A stretch of 64,000 nucleotides of DNA from Bartonella queenslandensis (lineage in GTDB: Bacteria; Pseudomonadota; Alphaproteobacteria; Rhizobiales; Rhizobiaceae), in the NCBI RefSeq assembly GCF_018155095.1, contig NZ_NAAI01000008.1, positions 20,832-84,831 on the forward strand. The letters are read 5' to 3'. The notes beneath the pieces are model-generated. The model worked only from the letters and a program-made list of their open reading frames with translations, ran no database searches and was not told the origin of the DNA. Position 1 is the stretch's first letter. The number at the start of each line of letters is the position of its first letter. Shown here piece after piece: positions 42,763 through 52,773 of the stretch. A program made the translations under genes and the position numbers.

Positions 42763-43572
42763 CTAACGTGAAAAATTAAATACAATTTGCACAGGAATAT
42801 GATCTGAAGGACGTTCCCACCCGCGCGCATCACGAAAAGTTGAAAGATCCACCAAAAAAGGCGCTAAATCTGGAGAAGACCAAACATGATCAAGTCGCCG
42901 CCCATAATCCGTAAGAGCCCAATCGCGAGCACGATAACTCCACCATGTGTAAAGTTTAGTAGGAACAGGGATATGCAACCGCATGAGATCAACCCATCCG
43001 CCCTGACAACACAAATCCTGTAAACGCTCGGTTTCAATGGGTGTATGGCTTACAACCTTCAATAATTGCTGATGAGACCAAACATCTTCTGCTAAAGGAG
43101 CAATATTCAAATCGCCCAGCAAAAGAGAAGACATCCCTTTTTCCTGATCAGCGCGGATAAAAGACATTTCTTCCAAAAAATCAAGCTTATGGCGAAATTT
43201 TTCATTCACCTCAGCATCAGGAATATCGCCTCCAGCAGGAACATAAAAATTATGAATCCGCATTAATTTACCATGGGTTTCCACAATCACTGAGATATAG
43301 CGACAATCTTGTTTTTGACAAAAGAAACGCTTGTTCACCTTTTTAAAAGGCAAACGAGAAACAATCGCCACCCCGTTATAAGATTTTTGTCCATTCAGTG
43401 CGATATACTTATATCCTGCTGCTTCAAAAGCCTCCACTGGGAATAAAGCATCGGGACATTTTGTTTCCTGTAGACACAAAACATCAGCCGGAAAGAGTTC
43501 CAAATACTGAAAAACCTGTGCAAGGCGCAAACGAATAGAGTTAATATTCCAAGTCGCAATACGAAAGAACAT
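42763..43572 (-). CDS. xthA: Exodeoxyribonuclease III
   Basis: The protein has 269 residues. The exonuclease III fold carries ATWNINSIRLR (Asn), LCLQETKC (catalytic Glu), YNGVAIVSR, LLGDLNIAP (Asp and Asn), GRRLDHVWSS and the final SDHIPV (His). All metal and phosphate-binding residues are present. It removes 3' blocks and cleaves abasic sites in base-excision repair. I choose ATG 43572 (MFFRIATWN) rather than 43587, because the family starts with MKIATWN. It follows lolA by 33 bases, consistent with the common ftsK-lolA-xthA order of Rhizobiales. Confidence 0.95.
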   Translation of the reverse strand: MFFRIATWNINSIRLRLAQVFQYLELFPADVLCLQETKCPDALFPVEAFEAAGYKYIALNGQKSYNGVAIVSRLPFKKVNKRFFCQKQDCRYISVIVETHGKLMRIHNFYVPAGGDIPDAEVNEKFRHKLDFLEEMSFIRADQEKGMSSLLLGDLNIAPLAEDVWSHQQLLKVVSHTPIETERLQDLCCQGGWVDLMRLHIPVPTKLYTWWSYRARDWALTDYGRRLDHVWSSPDLAPFLVDLSTFRDARGWERPSDHIPVQIVFNFSR

Positions 43573-43605
43573 CTGTTTCAATTCCAATGACGTAACACTA
43601 TTGCT

Positions 43606-44214
43606 TTATTTCTTCGAAGGAAGTGTAAACATGCCCTGAACAAAAAGAACGCCTGTTCGCACATTCATAATCTGTACAGTTGTTTCCAAGTTTTGCTGGT
43701 CAACAATTGTCCACTGTCGCAAAGCAAAGCTTTTAGAATCAAACACCATTCTTATTTGCCCTGCCCCAATCGTTTTATCACGCAGAACAATTGTTACTGC
43801 CCCTGGATCTTCGCGAAGCGCCAACAAACGCCCAGATGATAGATCAATTTTATCATCCAACAAAAACTTCATTGGCGTTTGCGAAAGTTGTGAAAAGTTC
43901 CAAGTATTTAAAGCCCGATTGTTAATGCCTACAAATTGACCATCTGCAATAATTTGTAAAGGCATTTTCTTGTAAATAAAGCGAATTTTCCCTGGGCGCT
44001 CAAGATAAAATGTTCCTTGAGACATTTTCCCTTTTGGACTAAATTGAATAAAGTCACCTGTCATTGTTTTGATTGCCGCAAAGTGGTTGGCAATATTCTG
44101 CGCCTTTGCCACCTTATTAGAGGATTGCGAAAAAGCAGGAAAAGTTAAACACCAAAAGACAAGAATCCCCACAAGTCCAAAGACTCCTCTTTGCGGTAAA
44201 AAAGATGTTTTCAT
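43606..44214 (-). CDS. lolA: LolA-family outer-membrane lipoprotein carrier
   Basis: The protein has 202 residues from ATG 44214 (MKTSFLPQ). An N-terminal signal peptide ends near AFSQS. The mature part has the LolA pattern: IANHFAAIKTMTGDFIQFSP, then GTFYLERPGKIRFIYKKMPL and a beta-rich half-barrel with DGQFVGINNRALNTWNFSQL. LolA binds lipoproteins released by LolCDE and carries them across the periplasm. The earlier ATG at 44253 would put 13 extra residues before the signal peptide. It is normally directly after ftsK; here about 1.8 kb of decayed duplicate sequence separates them. Confidence 0.88.
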   Translation of the reverse strand: MKTSFLPQRGVFGLVGILVFWCLTFPAFSQSSNKVAKAQNIANHFAAIKTMTGDFIQFSPKGKMSQGTFYLERPGKIRFIYKKMPLQIIADGQFVGINNRALNTWNFSQLSQTPMKFLLDDKIDLSSGRLLALREDPGAVTIVLRDKTIGAGQIRMVFDSKSFALRQWTIVDQQNLETTVQIMNVRTGVLFVQGMFTLPSKK

Positions 44215-44334
44215 AAAAAATGCTCCCAAACAATATCTAATTGACTTGATCATTTATAATTAAGCCACCCATGGTGAATAAATACCCTGCTTTATAAGAT
44301 AAAGATATTGTTTGAAAAAACTATCAAAAGATTT

Positions 44335-44910
44335 TTAGAAGTATTCTTATTCGACAGGCACCAAAATTCTCTGCTTCCCCATATGATTTGCTGGATGAAG
44401 CTTGTCATTGGATTTTACATAATTTGCCAACATGTTTTGCAACAATTTATTTTTTCAAAGTTTTTTTAAGAGCTCTCAAAAGATTTTCAAAGCCTTTACT
44501 CATTTTTACGCTCAAATTTCGATTTTTACAATTTTTTGCTCTTTTGGGCAATTTTAACTGTTAAAATTCATTTTGATAAAACGCACGCTTCACGCATTTG
44601 CATTTCTCTCATTTCGCATTTAATGCTAAATTTTGTATGTAAAAACAATAAATTACTATCTATTCTAACTTACTATAAAACCCCATGTCCAACGACACTG
44701 GACTGAACTAATTATACCTTCTTCTTCGATCCTCTCCATCCATGTCGTAGCATGATTATATTCAATGCTTAAACAGCATTAAATATAAGAAGTTGAAACT
44801 TTACCATCACGAAGCACCACTGCAACAGCTTGGCTATAACCATCTGCTAAAGAAAAAACAAAAGAAACATCCTTCTTTGATTTCTTGCGGTATCGTTTCC
44901 AAGCCAGCAC
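44335..44910 (-). pseudogene. Duplicated, broken 3' end of ftsK
   Basis: Two blocks repeat the ftsK 3' end: 44335-44397 (the last 19 or so codons, including the CCATATGATTTGCTGGAT segment) and about 44697-44910 (YIQRRLGIGYNRAATLIERM region back to LETITQEVEEE). They are separated by about 300 bp of unrelated A/T-rich sequence (44398-44696). At its upstream end the frame reads straight from an integrase module into LETIPQEIKEG, so the two remnants are joined in frame. Stops and gaps show it is dead. Confidence 0.88.
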
Positions 44911-45140
44911 CATCACACGCTTTGCAAACCTTAAAATGTTGCGACAATCCTTTGCACTTGAAACGGTTCATAACAAACATTTTTAGTTCTTTCTTAATTT
45001 TTTTATACATACAGGCTCTTCCTGCTTGTAACATGCAAGCGAATGGTTTTTATTGATTCAATATAAACAGGCTTGAAATGAAAGAATCTTACGATATTTA
45101 GATCTCTTATTTAAAATGAGTAATGCAATATTATTATAAA
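44911..45140 (-). pseudogene. Decayed integrase N-terminal module (copy 11), minus strand
   Basis: In reverse: ATTGATTTATAATAATATT near 45140, AAATATCGTAAGATTCTTTC, and a frame MFVMNRFKCKGLSQHFKVCK, CDGAG that runs into the ftsK fragment. Its coding part is cut after about 25 codons by that junction. Confidence 0.6.
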
Positions 45141-45711
45141 TCAATGCATTATCCAAATAATCAATTTTCTTTTGAATTTTCGAAAGTATCCCAATTTTTT
45201 AATCTTTCTACTGATTGGCTAAACGCATAATCTCTTCTTTTCTATTCTTAATCTTTGAAACAACACGGCTTATAGTCGATACACGGGACCACGGGACGGA
45301 GTTAAATCTTAAATATATTGCTTGCGAATTTGAAAACTCTTTAATGAAAAAATTCAATCGAAAAAATGCTTTTTTGACTTTCTCCCCACCCAAAAGAATA
45401 AAAATTCTCAGCCAACCCATTCTGTAAACAGTTTAAATTTTAGCAAGTTTTACTTGGTTTTTCACCCCTTATAATTCACTTGACTAAGAATGCGACAGAC
45501 TAACCCTTCATAACAAGCACTAAGGTATCCACTTATCTGATACGTTATAAACTTTTTTCGAAGGTGATTTGAACAGCATAAAAGCAGACTGGCAAGTCAC
45601 ATGACGCAACTGGTTTTTCCGTGAGATCGAACGATTCAAACAGCAAAAAACTTAAATATCAAGCCTTGCATACCTTTTCTCCCCCAATGACACTATTTTA
45701 TTTATATAAAT
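45141..45711. other. Region between two integrase modules near ftsK
   Basis: Two opposite frames of 70 codons (45208-45420 minus; 45215-45427 plus) cover the same DNA. The plus frame includes RDHGTELNLKYIACEFENSL, which looks more protein-like, but no ribosome binding site or family is recognised. I leave both uncalled. Confidence 0.3.
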
Positions 45712-45965
45712 ATTGATTTATAATCATAAATTATCATTTTTTAACTGAAATCATAATACTGAATACGGTAAGATTCTCTCACCACATTCCCCCTCATATT
45801 GAATCAATTCAATTTATTTTCTTGCACATTACAAGAAAGATTAACGTGTAGGCAAGATTAACGTATAGGTAAAATGATATAAGATAAAGAATAGCTCTTA
45901 TAAATCGTCTCAAGTGTCAAAAAGCTATCGCAAAATTGAGAGAGCTCATGCCAAATAGTACAGAA
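45712..45965 (+). pseudogene. Decayed integrase N-terminal module (copy 12)
   Basis: Has ATTGATTTATAATCATAAAT, GAATACGGTAAGATTCTCTC and ATTGAATCAATTCAATTT, then an eroded frame (AATAGCTCTTATAAATCGTC, CAAGTGTCAAAAAGCTATCG). It lies directly downstream of intact ftsK, on the opposite strand. Confidence 0.6.
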
Positions 45966-46033
45966 ATTTCTACGGTACAATAGAATAAATACCTAGTTTT
46001 ATAAGATATTATTAAAAAACGATTATAAAATTT

Positions 46034-48475
46034 TCAAAAGCGTTCTTCTTCAGCAGGGACTAAAATTTCTCTTTTTCCTGCGTGATTTGCTGGACTAATG
46101 ATACCTTCTTCTTCCATCCTTTCAATCAATGTCGCAGCCCGGTTATACCCAATGCCTAAACGGCGTTGAATATAAGAGGTTGAAGCTTTACGGTCACGAA
46201 GAACAATAGCAACAGCTTGACTATAGGGGTCATCAGCTGAAGGAGAAGCTGAAGAAACATCAGCACCTTCTTCTTCAACTTCTTGGGTAATTGTTTCCAA
46301 ATAATCCGGTCGTGCTTGCGCTTTGAGATGTGCAACAACCTGCTCCACTTCATCATCCGCAACAAAAGGTCCATGCACCCGCTGAATACGTCCTCCTCCC
46401 ATCATAAAGAGCATATCCCCTTGTCCCAATAATTGTTCAGCCCCCTGTTCGCCTAGAATTGTTCGGCTATCGATTTTTGAACTAACGGAAAAAGAAATAC
46501 GTGTAGGAAAATTGGCTTTAATCGTCCCAGTAATAACATCAACAGAAGGACGCTGTGTTGCCATAATCACATGGATACCGGCGGCACGTGCCATTTGTGC
46601 TAAACGCTGAACCGCACCTTCGATATCCTTACCAGCGACCATCATCAAATCAGCCATTTCATCAATAATGACAACAATATAGGGCATAGGACTAAAATCA
46701 AGTGTTTCCGTTTCATAAAGAGGCTCACCCGTATCATGATCAAAGCCTACTTGAACCGTACGCCTCATTGTCTCTCCTTGACCTTTTGACTCCTTGAGAC
46801 GTGCATTAAATCCATCGATATTGCGAACGCCAAGTTTTGACATTTTACTGTAGCGCTCTTCCATTTCACGAACAGCCCATTTAAGCGCAGTCACTGCTTT
46901 TTTAGGATCCGTCACCACAGGTGTTAACAAATGAGGAATGCCGTCATAAACCGAAAGTTCAAGCATTTTCGGATCAACCATAATGAGACGACATTGTTCA
47001 GGCGTCATACGATAAAGCAATGATAAAATCATTGTATTGATAGCAACAGACTTTCCCGAACCTGTTGTACCAGCAACCAAAAGATGCGGCATTTTTGCTA
47101 AATCTGCAATAACAGCTTCCCCCCCGATTGTCTTGCCCAAGGCAAGCCCTAATTTTGCTTTGCTTTCAACAAATTCCTGTGCCTGCACAATCTCCCTTAA
47201 ATAGACCATCTCACGCTTTACATTAGGCAATTCTATTCCAATCACATTGCGTCCAGGAACCACAGCAACACGAGCAGAAATCGCACGCATCGAGCGCGCA
47301 ATATCATCTGCCAGACTAATGATACGAGATGATTTAATGCCAGCAGCCGGTTCGAATTCATATAAAGTGACCACAGGTCCAGGACAAGCATCTATAATTT
47401 TTCCTTTGACCCCAAAATCTAATAAAACACCTTCAAGTTCCTGAGAATTTGCTTTTAAAGCAGCTGGAGAAAGTTTTGCATCCCGCACAGATGGTGGTGA
47501 AACCGCTAGATAATCTAAAAGTGGAAGAACAAAACCACCATTTGAAAAAACCGTTAAAGACTTTCGACTTTTAACAGAAGAAGCCTGAGCTTTATTTTGA
47601 TTTTCCTCACACTTTTCTTTTTCGTCCAAAAAAGTTGGTTCAACCCGATCAAATGACTTGCCTTGCTCCTTCCCCTGAGAACACCTTTTGAAACAGAAAA
47701 AACGAAAAAAACGCGCTTGTAAAAAATAAAAAATATGTAACAGAGCTCCAAAAGTTGTCGCAAAAAAACCATGCTTCTCCCGATCATCCTCAGCAGCATC
47801 TTCCCCATCTTCTTCCATCTCAAAGACCGGATCAATGATTTCGTTTTTTGGAATTCTTTTTTCTTTTCTTTTCTTTTTTCGACGCCGCCATATCACATTG
47901 CCAGCAAAAGCAGCAGTGAAAAAACCTAAAAGGATAAAAACAACACTGAAGAGCACCGTATAAAATGGAGAAAGCAAAAGAGGAAAAATTGAAGAAGCAA
48001 TCCTTAAAATTTTATCTCCTAAAACCCCTCCAAACCCCATGGGCAATGGCCAATAAGTGAAAGAAGCAACAGGCGTCATCAGGGCAAAAGCCATTAAAAA
48101 ACAAATTGTTGATATCACCCACAAAAAAAAGCGCAAAGTCAAATTGTAGATATTCTTTTGTGCCAATAAGAGAAAAGACCAGAATAATGGTGGTAACAAA
48201 ACAGCAAGACTTGCCAAGCCAAAAAACTGCATCATAAAATCTGAAAAAATTGCCCCCAACCACCCCATAAGGTTTGTAACCTCACTTGTACTTGCATGGG
48301 TTAAAGAGGGATCAGCAACATTCCACGTCGCCAAAGCAAACACACAAAAAATAATAAAGCCCAAAAGCCCAAGCCCAATAAAGACGCCAATCTGCCGTAA
48401 AAACATCTCAACAAGCCGAAAACCTTGAGAATCTTGTGCTTCCAATGAATCATAAGGAGAAGAATTTCGGTGCAT
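46034..48475 (-). CDS. ftsK: DNA translocase FtsK
   Basis: The protein has 813 residues. Four or so N-terminal membrane helices (about 30-200) are followed by a charged linker (about 205-300), a motor domain and the C-terminal winged-helix gamma domain (SYIQRRLGIGYNRAATLIER). Walker A is AGTTGSGKSVAI (about 466) and Walker B is YIVVIIDEMADLM. It pumps chromosomal DNA through the closing septum, guided by polar sequences read by gamma, and activates XerCD. The gene is intact; its 3' end is duplicated and broken at 44335-44910. The acidic stretch EMEEDGEDAAEDD lies in the linker. Confidence 0.97.
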   Translation of the reverse strand: MHRNSSPYDSLEAQDSQGFRLVEMFLRQIGVFIGLGLLGFIIFCVFALATWNVADPSLTHASTSEVTNLMGWLGAIFSDFMMQFFGLASLAVLLPPLFWSFLLLAQKNIYNLTLRFFLWVISTICFLMAFALMTPVASFTYWPLPMGFGGVLGDKILRIASSIFPLLLSPFYTVLFSVVFILLGFFTAAFAGNVIWRRRKKKRKEKRIPKNEIIDPVFEMEEDGEDAAEDDREKHGFFATTFGALLHIFYFLQARFFRFFCFKRCSQGKEQGKSFDRVEPTFLDEKEKCEENQNKAQASSVKSRKSLTVFSNGGFVLPLLDYLAVSPPSVRDAKLSPAALKANSQELEGVLLDFGVKGKIIDACPGPVVTLYEFEPAAGIKSSRIISLADDIARSMRAISARVAVVPGRNVIGIELPNVKREMVYLREIVQAQEFVESKAKLGLALGKTIGGEAVIADLAKMPHLLVAGTTGSGKSVAINTMILSLLYRMTPEQCRLIMVDPKMLELSVYDGIPHLLTPVVTDPKKAVTALKWAVREMEERYSKMSKLGVRNIDGFNARLKESKGQGETMRRTVQVGFDHDTGEPLYETETLDFSPMPYIVVIIDEMADLMMVAGKDIEGAVQRLAQMARAAGIHVIMATQRPSVDVITGTIKANFPTRISFSVSSKIDSRTILGEQGAEQLLGQGDMLFMMGGGRIQRVHGPFVADDEVEQVVAHLKAQARPDYLETITQEVEEEGADVSSASPSADDPYSQAVAIVLRDRKASTSYIQRRLGIGYNRAATLIERMEEEGIISPANHAGKREILVPAEEERF

Positions 48476-48765
48476 CCATCAATTCCAAATACAAAGCTTT
48501 CATATTTAAAGAGCTATAACTTCCTCCCTCTCCCCCAAAAGGACGAAGCTGTCACCCAATGCCGATCTGTAAACAATCATCTGTCAACAATCCAACTTCT
48601 TAATCTAACGCACTCTACCTTCTTCCCACTTCATATCATTCATCTAATACTACCATCCTAAGGAACAATCCTTCATAAAAAACGAAAAAAGCCCTACCCT
48701 AGAATATTTATCACCCAAGCAACCCAAAAAACATCTCATGTGTAAAATTTGACATGGGGTGTAAA
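48476..48765 (+). repeat. Region upstream of ftsK containing a degenerate family B repeat
   Basis: From about 48555 (GCCGATCTGTAAACAATC, CAACTTCTTAATC) to about 48765 (ATATTTATCACCCAAGC, CATCTCATGTGTAAAATT) it follows the copies at 37350 and 50630. The hairpin is reduced to AAGG/CCTT. No integrase module follows. From 48766 to 49278 no gene or clear repeat is visible. Confidence 0.5.
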
Positions 48766-49278
48766 ATTTATGACAGTCTCTATCGCTCTCCTAAACAGAA
48801 GGTTATGCCAGATTATGGTAGCAATAAAATCTTAATATCGTTTTAACCATCACGAATGAACACAATTTTTATCTATCATCCTCAATGTACCCCTTCAGAA
48901 CAAGCATATTATAAGGACATTCATACAAATTAAAAAGTATACTTCCATCTTTGTCTAATTTTAGTTTTCTTTTCTATCAAGCAAGTGTAAAAAGAGTTGA
49001 AGAAGATATTCAAAAAAGGCTGATCCGATAAATCTGTAAAGTGAGTCACACAAGTAAAACAAAAGAGCTCTAAAACACTCATCTGTCATCAGATTGACAC
49101 CAAAAAGATATTTCATCCAAAGAAAAATCTCGTCTTTGTGAAGCAGGGAGAAAAATAAAAATTAAAATATTGTAGATAATTTTAAAGAACAATATTTTTT
49201 AACAGCAAACAAACTTTAAACAAGGGAAGAAGCCCTGTAAATAACGGAAAAAGCCTCATAAATAATGGAAAAAGCATT

Positions 49279-50556
49279 GTGTATTCTAATAACCATAAAG
49301 ATGTAAAACCCAATAAAAAAATAAAAACCCATAAAATCAAGCAATGTGACCTTCTCATTGCAGGGGGGGCGGCTGTCGGTTTAACACTCTCCATAGCACT
49401 CAAGCAAACAGCCCCTAATCTGAAAATAAACATCGTTGATGCTGCTCCAGGAGGAGATATTCCTGCTTCTAATATACGAACCATCGCCCTTGCTGCTGCT
49501 TCTGTTCGTATGTTAAAACAATTGCAATGTTGGGAATCTATACAACCCTGTGCACAACCCATTCACTCCATGATCATCACAGATACAAATTTAAGTGATC
49601 CTGTAAAACCAACTCTTTTAACATTTGAAGGTGACATTACCCCCGGTGAACCCTTTGCAACTATGGTAGAACATAGAGAACTCATCAACACTTTAAAAAA
49701 ACGTGTCAAAGATCTCGATATCCCTTTTATGGCAAACACGCGTGTCATTGATTTTCATCAAGACAACCAACACACAACTGTTACCTTAAATAATGAAGAG
49801 GTTTGGCAAACAAAATTGCTTATTGCAGCTGACGGAGCCCATTCAAAATTACGCCAAAAAGCAGGTCTTAAAAACTTTTCTCATGCCTATAAACAAACAG
49901 CAATCATCTGCACAGTTGAACATGAAAAACCCCATAATGGTCAAGCAATTCAACATTTTTTACCTGCTGGACCTTTCGCTCTTCTCCCTCTCAAAGGCAA
50001 CCGATCCGCCATTGTATGGAATGAAAATCATAAAACTGCGCAATATTACCTCAAAGCTGATGCACTTATTTTTGAAACAGAACTCGAAAGACGCATTGGC
50101 CATCAATTAGGAAAACTCTCTTGGAATGGTGAACGTCAAGCTTTTCCCCTAAACCTTTCTTTAACACGTCAATGTATTAAGCCCCGTTTTGCCCTCATTG
50201 GAGATTCTGCCCATACCATCCACCCCATTGCAGGACAAGGACTCAATTTAGGATTACGTGATAGCGCTGCCCTTTCTGAAGTGATTATTGAAACAGCACG
50301 CTTGGGTCTTGACATTGGCTCCCTCACTGCTTTAGAGCGCTATCAAAGTTGGAGACGTTTTGAAATTGTCCATATGGCTTTAAGCAATGATTGGCTTAAT
50401 AAACTCTTTTCTAACGATAACCTTCTCTCACGGATGCTTCGCGATACCGGTCTTGGAATCATCAATCAAACGCCAAAAATAAAAAAATATTTCATTCAAG
50501 AAGCTGCTGGCCTTACCCCAAATGCGCCTCGTCTCCTAAACGGCTTCCCGCTTTAA
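49279..50556 (+). CDS. UbiH/UbiF/COQ6-family FAD-dependent hydroxylase
   Basis: The protein has 425 residues. The N-terminal FAD-binding motif is CDLLIAGGAAVGLTLSIAL (about 23-41). The middle has the LLIAADGAHSKLRQKAG motif (DG) and the C-terminal FAD site is RFALIGDSAHTIHPIAGQGL (GD). This is the ubiquinone-biosynthesis monooxygenase family, which hydroxylates the quinone ring in the aerobic pathway. Which ring position is used cannot be read from sequence. Start is GTG at 49279 with GGAAAAAG upstream; the first 20 residues are Lys/Asn-rich and may be partly untranslated. It is monocistronic. Confidence 0.9.
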   Translation: MYSNNHKDVKPNKKIKTHKIKQCDLLIAGGAAVGLTLSIALKQTAPNLKINIVDAAPGGDIPASNIRTIALAAASVRMLKQLQCWESIQPCAQPIHSMIITDTNLSDPVKPTLLTFEGDITPGEPFATMVEHRELINTLKKRVKDLDIPFMANTRVIDFHQDNQHTTVTLNNEEVWQTKLLIAADGAHSKLRQKAGLKNFSHAYKQTAIICTVEHEKPHNGQAIQHFLPAGPFALLPLKGNRSAIVWNENHKTAQYYLKADALIFETELERRIGHQLGKLSWNGERQAFPLNLSLTRQCIKPRFALIGDSAHTIHPIAGQGLNLGLRDSAALSEVIIETARLGLDIGSLTALERYQSWRRFEIVHMALSNDWLNKLFSNDNLLSRMLRDTGLGIINQTPKIKKYFIQEAAGLTPNAPRLLNGFPL

Positions 50557-50629
50557 GCAAAAATTCATACCTTTTCACTTTTTACAACCTTTGGCTTCTT
50601 TCCCTCCCCTCAATAACAAAAAATCCCAT

Positions 50630-50840
50630 CCAATCCGGTCTGTAAACAATCCGGTTTCTTATCGCGTAAATTTCCCTTGACTTCCCCCTCCTGTATTTCA
50701 CTTAACCATAGGAAAGACACGCAAGCCATACTTTAAAAATATTCACCACACACTAAAAAAATATTTAATTGAAGTTGCTTTATATCACCAGACCTCAAAA
50801 GACAGTGTTTTGCAAGCATAAAAAAATAAATAAGTCATTC
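50630..50840 (+). repeat. Dispersed repeat family B
   Basis: Contains CCGGTCTGTAAACAATCCGG, TTTCTTATCGCGTAAATTTC and AAATATTCACCACACACTAA, and TATCACCAGACCTCAAAAGA; it is the closest relative of the copy at 37350. An integrase module follows. Confidence 0.6.
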
Positions 50841-50864
50841 TTTGTCAAACAAACTTTGACTTAT

Positions 50865-51230
50865 AATGAATACATCATTGTTCTCATGTTAAATGAGAAA
50901 GCTAAAAATCATAAAATACTCTTATTTCTAATCCCTTTCCCGTTGAAGTAATCAAAATCACCCTTTGCACGCCACAAATGGGATGAGCATATAGATAAAA
51001 AATGATTGAAAAAAAGAAGCAAAACCTTTCATGCCACATCCCTTGTGTCAAAGCCTATTGCAAAACATTAAAAGTTAGCAAAGTGTATAAAGGCACAGCT
51101 TTTATACTTTTTATTGAAGTAAATTTATCGAAATAAAAATGATGATGAACAATGGATTCTATATTCTTTATAGAGACTTTTACATTATACTATTCACACG
51201 AAACATCATAAAATAAGCTAATCTGCATTG
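50865..51230 (+). pseudogene. Decayed integrase N-terminal module (copy 13)
   Basis: The 5' part has lost most of its hallmark (TTGACTTATAATGAATAC). GTAATCAAAATCACC, CACAAATGGGATGAGCATAT and the coding stretch follow (ATCCCTTGTGTCAAAGCC, GTGTATAAAGGCACAGC, GATGATGAACAATGGATTC). It is broken by stops. From 51231 to 51804 there is only A/T-rich DNA; a 65-codon minus-strand frame there (51557-51754) shows no domain. Confidence 0.5.
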
Positions 51231-51804
51231 AAGATGTTTTCTTTTTAAAAGCCTATAAATTAGCAAAAACAATGGCGTTCTATTTCTCAGACAAATCTTT
51301 TAAAACTTATCAAGTCCTTTAAAACTTATTGTGAAATGCGACACGATTTTAGAAAAGCATTTCGATATACAACAAAGTTTTCTACACTCTATATCTTTAT
51401 AAAAAAAATTGTAAACTTATGTATTACCTCTTAATCTCCACACCATAAAAGAAAACAAACTGCAGTAAAAAAGAACTCAACCTTTTTATTTTCAATACGC
51501 TCTTTATTCAATAAATGCCTATAAATGAGTTTTAATCACAGACATTTCAAAACGTGTCACAAAATCCCCATTAACCCCCGCATCCGCCATAAAAAATTTT
51601 CGTTTTTCACACACTTACTCATCCCAACTATATAAACGCTAAATAAAGTGCATGCCTCACAATATATAATCTTACAGAAAAAAGACCAACCGAAATCCAT
51701 AACATCAGAATCTTGTTCTACAGAACAATATTGCAAAAAGATAAGGAAGCCCATTTATCAACATATTGATTAATAAAATTATCATTTTCTATATTAGTTT
51801 AGAA

Positions 51805-52100
51805 TAAAACAACAAATTGATTTATAATAATTTTTCGTTACTTAGAACCTTGAACACCGTAAGTTCTCTCATTTTAACTCTCTCTTATCGAATCAATCAA
51901 AACCATGCCTGTCACATATCACGAACAAACAGGCCATGTGGGTAAAAATGTTTGAAGAAAAGACTAAAAACGCCTCTTATTAACCGTCTCAAATACCAAG
52001 AACTGTCACAACCTCGTGGATGAAAAATATAACAATAGTATTGGCATGCTCCTTTGGAATGTACCTGACGCAATAAATTCTTCTGATTCCAACTCTTTTT
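51805..52100 (+). pseudogene. Decayed integrase N-terminal module (copy 14)
   Basis: Has AATTGATTTATAATAATTT, AACACCGTAAGTTCTCTCATTT and ATCGAATCAATCAAAACCAT, then CGCCTCTTATTAACCGTCTC and CAAATACCAAGAACTGTCAC. Stops interrupt it. From 52101 to 52428 nothing was recognised. Confidence 0.55.
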
Positions 52101-52428
52101 GTAAAGAATCAATAAAACCATCGATTTTCATAGACTAAAAAAGGCAATGTTAAGAAAAACTACAAAAGGAGGTAAAGTATCCTCCTCTCTCAAATGCCAA
52201 AATTAATTATAATACCTTAAACGAGTGAGCATAATGGTGATACCAATTTATGAAATCATACCTTTTGCATTCAGATATATTTGTCCATACTTTCTGCCCT
52301 TTTATTTGACACCTCAATAGGCTAACATATCAGTTCAGTATTTTTATACAATCAAAGGAGCAGAAAGAGTCTATTTCTTGCATTCATATCTCTTGATATT
52401 CCCTTTCCTTATAAATATCGCACATATG

Positions 52429-52716
52429 TTATGTTACTTCAAGTTCATCAAGCGTGTACCCATTCTCCAACCACTCTTTAATCCACTTAGGTCTACGCCC
52501 GCGCCCATTCCATAATTCCCATTGGTTATTGGGATTCCTATAATGACGCTCTTTACTCACAAGATCAGCGATATCAATTCCATGGGTATTAGCAATTTCA
52601 AGAATTTTTCGTCGTGCATTTTGCTTTTCTTTTGCTTGCCGTTTTTTCAATTCCATATCGATTTGTATACGCATCTCTTGTAGTTCATCAAAATTCATAT
52701 TTTTGAGATCATTCAC
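52429..52716 (-). CDS. H-NS-family nucleoid protein
   Basis: The protein has 95 residues from GTG 52716. The N-terminal helices (MNFDELQEMRIQIDMELKKR) are the oligomerisation part. The C-terminal DNA-binding domain has YRNPNNQWELWNGRGRRPKW, with the GRGRRP motif that inserts in the minor groove of A/T-rich DNA. I choose GTG 52716 because AAGGGGAG (52725-52732) lies eight bases upstream. The longer ORF from ATG 52758 has no ribosome binding site and adds 14 residues not found in the family. It is divergent from the Trw locus and is a natural candidate for silencing that A/T-rich locus, which is inference. Confidence 0.88.
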   Translation of the reverse strand: MNDLKNMNFDELQEMRIQIDMELKKRQAKEKQNARRKILEIANTHGIDIADLVSKERHYRNPNNQWELWNGRGRRPKWIKEWLENGYTLDELEVT

Positions 52717-52773
52717 CTTAATCACTCCCCTTGCAAAAAAAGAATTGCCCTTTGCCATATTTTAAACACAATT

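Noticed and set aside
45208..45427. Two opposing 70-codon frames near ftsK
   Set aside because: No ribosome binding site and no recognisable family. The plus frame is slightly more protein-like, but the support is not enough.
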